From contig NZ_CM001165.1 in NCBI RefSeq assembly GCF_000213055.1, forward strand, positions 496,001 to 560,000: 64,000 nt of DNA, given 5' to 3'. The stretch is from Streptomyces sp. Tu6071 (GTDB lineage: Bacteria > Actinomycetota > Actinomycetes > Streptomycetales > Streptomycetaceae). The translations under genes were made by a program, and so were the position numbers. Below the pieces are notes generated by a model. The model was given only the letters and a program-made list of their open reading frames with translations, was not told the origin of the DNA and searched no databases. Below are positions 62,391 through 64,000 of this stretch, piece by piece; the first letter of the stretch is position 1; each line of letters begins with the position of its first letter.

Positions 62391-64000
62391 ATGCCCTCAG
62401 CCCCCTCGCTCGCCGACTGGTTCCCGCCCGGCCTCGTGGAGGCGCGGCTCCCGGCGCTCGGGGAGTGGAGTCCCGTACCGGCGCCCGGCGAGAAGTGGCC
62501 GTTCGACGAGGCGACGCGCGCCCGGGTGCTCGGCGAGGCGCGGGCGGCGCTCGGCGAGCCGTGGCCCGCGCTGCCCGCCTCGCTCTTCGCGCGGTTCGCG
62601 CGGGACGGGGACCGCGCGGCGTACCAGGCGCCGTGGGACGCGCGGCGGGCGAGACTGGGCCGCGCGCTGCTGGCGCTCGCGGCGGCGGACGGCGCCGACG
62701 ACGGGGCGGCCCCGGCGGCCTCCGCCGCCTTCGCCGACGAGGTCATGGACGGCGTGTGGGCGCTGTGCGAGGAGACCTCGTGGGTGTGGCCCGCACATGA
62801 CTTCCGCGTCCTCGACGCGCGGCAGGGGCTGCTCCCCGACCCCGAGGTCCCGACGCTCGACCTGGGCGCGGCGACGACCGCGGTGCTCCTCTCGCTCGCG
62901 GACGCGCTCGCGGGGGACGCGCTCGACGCGCGCGACCCGCTGCTCCGGCGCAGGATGCGCGGCGAGGTGTGGACGCGGGTGCTCGGCCCGTACCTGGAGC
63001 GCTCCGAGTGGGGCTGGTACGACGGTTCGACGGCCAAGCTCAACAACTGGAACCCGTGGATCCACTCGGACCTCCTGCTCGCGACGGCGCTTACGGTCGA
63101 GGACCGGGCCTCGCGCGCGGCGCTCGTCGGCAAGATCGTGCGCGGGCTCGACCACTACCTCGTGGCGCAACCGGCGGACGGCGGCTGCGACGAGGGCCCG
63201 CACTACTGGTGGCGCGCGGGCGCCTCCCTCTTCGAGTGCCTGGAGCTGCTGATCTCGTTGCTCGGCACGGGCGAGGCGGTCCTCACCGAGCCGCTGATCC
63301 GGGACACGGCGCGGTATCCGCTGCTCATGCACGTCGGTGACGGGTGGTCGGTGAGCTTCGCGGACGGCCCGGCCCGGCTGCGCGAGGCCACCCCGGCGGT
63401 CCTGTACCGGTACGGGCTGCGCACGGGGCAGCCGGACGTGGCCGCGCACGCGCGGGCCCTGCGGGGCACGGCGGACCCGGTCCTGCCCGAGGACGCCACA
63501 CCGTACGACCTGCGGCGGGTCCTCGGCGCGCTGCTCGACCCGGCGTGGCGGGCGGCGGAGGAGGCGACGCTCCCGCTGCCCGGTCAGGGCTGGCTCCCCG
63601 GCACGCAGGTGCTCGTGGCGCGCGAGGCGGAGGGGACGACGCGCGGTCTGCTGCTCGCGGCGAAGGGCGGGCACAACGACGAGAGCCACAACCACAACGA
63701 CGTCGGCTCGTTGCTCGTCGCCGTGGACGCGCGGCCACTGATCATCGACGTCGGCGTCGGCACGTACCGGAGGGAGACCTTCGGGCGGGAGCGGTACGGG
63801 ATCTGGTCGATGACGAGCGCGTACCACAACGTGCCCGAGGTGAACGGCCACGGGCAGCCGCCGGGCCGGGACTTCGCCGCGCGTGGGGCGCGCGCCGAGC
63901 TGGCTCCGGGGCGCGCCGCGCTGACGCTCGACCTCGCGGGCGCGTACCCGGAGCGGGCGGGCCTGCGGGCCTGGGAGCGCACGGCGGCGCTGGTACGGGG
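62391..64000 (+). CDS. heparinase II/III-family protein (partial, runs off window)
   Basis: At least 536 residues; the 3' end is beyond the window. The N-terminal alpha/alpha toroid has the family helices [18 protein letters not shown] and [20 protein letters not shown], and the beta-sandwich begins with [40 protein letters not shown] and [20 protein letters not shown], the histidine-rich site of heparinase II-like lyases. No signal peptide is seen, so it probably acts on oligosaccharides inside the cell. ATG with GAGGAG 9 bases before. Substrate could be a uronic-acid polysaccharide. Confidence 0.85.
   Translation, partial: MPSAPSLADWFPPGLVEARLPALGEWSPVPAPGEKWPFDEATRARVLGEARAALGEPWPALPASLFARFARDGDRAAYQAPWDARRARLGRALLALAAADGADDGAAPAASAAFADEVMDGVWALCEETSWVWPAHDFRVLDARQGLLPDPEVPTLDLGAATTAVLLSLADALAGDALDARDPLLRRRMRGEVWTRVLGPYLERSEWGWYDGSTAKLNNWNPWIHSDLLLATALTVEDRASRAALVGKIVRGLDHYLVAQPADGGCDEGPHYWWRAGASLFECLELLISLLGTGEAVLTEPLIRDTARYPLLMHVGDGWSVSFADGPARLREATPAVLYRYGLRTGQPDVAAHARALRGTADPVLPEDATPYDLRRVLGALLDPAWRAAEEATLPLPGQGWLPGTQVLVAREAEGTTRGLLLAAKGGHNDESHNHNDVGSLLVAVDARPLIIDVGVGTYRRETFGRERYGIWSMTSAYHNVPEVNGHGQPPGRDFAARGARAELAPGRAALTLDLAGAYPERAGLRAWERTAALVR

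Overview
The window is chromosomal DNA of a high-GC actinomycete, almost certainly a Streptomyces. GC is well above 70 percent, codon third positions are nearly all G or C, GTG starts are common, and many neighbouring genes overlap by 4 bases. It carries an ergothioneine operon, a sigma-R-type thioredoxin promoter and many small TetR/GntR-controlled units, as is usual in that genus. No tRNA, rRNA, CRISPR array, insertion sequence or prophage was recognised.

Layout. (1) 1-8.2 kb: metE behind a cobalamin riboswitch, then a methylcitrate-cycle operon (prpD, prpB and a citrate/methylcitrate synthase) read leftward and faced by an ScfR/PrpR-type regulator. (2) 8.2-10.7 kb: an unusual nucleotide-sugar dehydratase-like SDR and two SAM methyltransferases. 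(3) 10.9-13.5 kb: a TetR-etfB-etfA operon with a doubled TetR palindrome. (4) 13.7-18.4 kb: a TetR/alpha-beta hydrolase divergent pair, a quinone oxidoreductase, and an SPFH protein coupled to a divergent NAD-kinase-like protein. (5) 18.4-28.7 kb: a ferritin-like protein, a GntR regulator with a metal-dependent deaminase, a five-gene peptide/nickel-type ABC importer and an MFS carrier. The GntR promoter and the importer promoter share a GGTATACC palindrome. (6) 28.9-35.8 kb: an ammonia-lyase homologue that has lost the MIO motif, an ABC-F protein with a leader peptide and hairpins, a TetR, a TPR protein, an orphan half GvpF/L, a hydroxyacid dehydrogenase and a DUF protein. (7) 36-44 kb: phosphoglucomutase, a membrane protein with a PrsW-type protease, a 54-residue protein, a tyrosine phosphatase, a flavin disulfide reductase divergent from sigma-R-type trxA, and an aldehyde dehydrogenase. 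(8) 44.4-53 kb: a solitary MazF/PemK, egtABCD, DUF1203, an MFS remnant, an orphan sugar-binding lipoprotein and dodecin. (9) 53-64 kb: a HAD phosphatase, an LLM flavin oxidoreductase, an atypical radical SAM protein, a secreted beta-helix enzyme, class II UvrA, an epoxide hydrolase and the start of a heparinase II/III-like gene that runs off the window.

How the parts work together. Much of the window is central metabolism and redox homeostasis: methionine synthesis under B12 control, propionyl-CoA disposal, electron-transfer flavoprotein, thioredoxin and ergothioneine. This is mixed with small, locally regulated catabolic or transport units whose operators are visible as palindromes. The least explained items are the SPFH/NADK-like module, the MIO-less lyase with its MFS neighbour, the CX8CX2C radical SAM protein, the SDR/methyltransferase group and the ABC-F leader.
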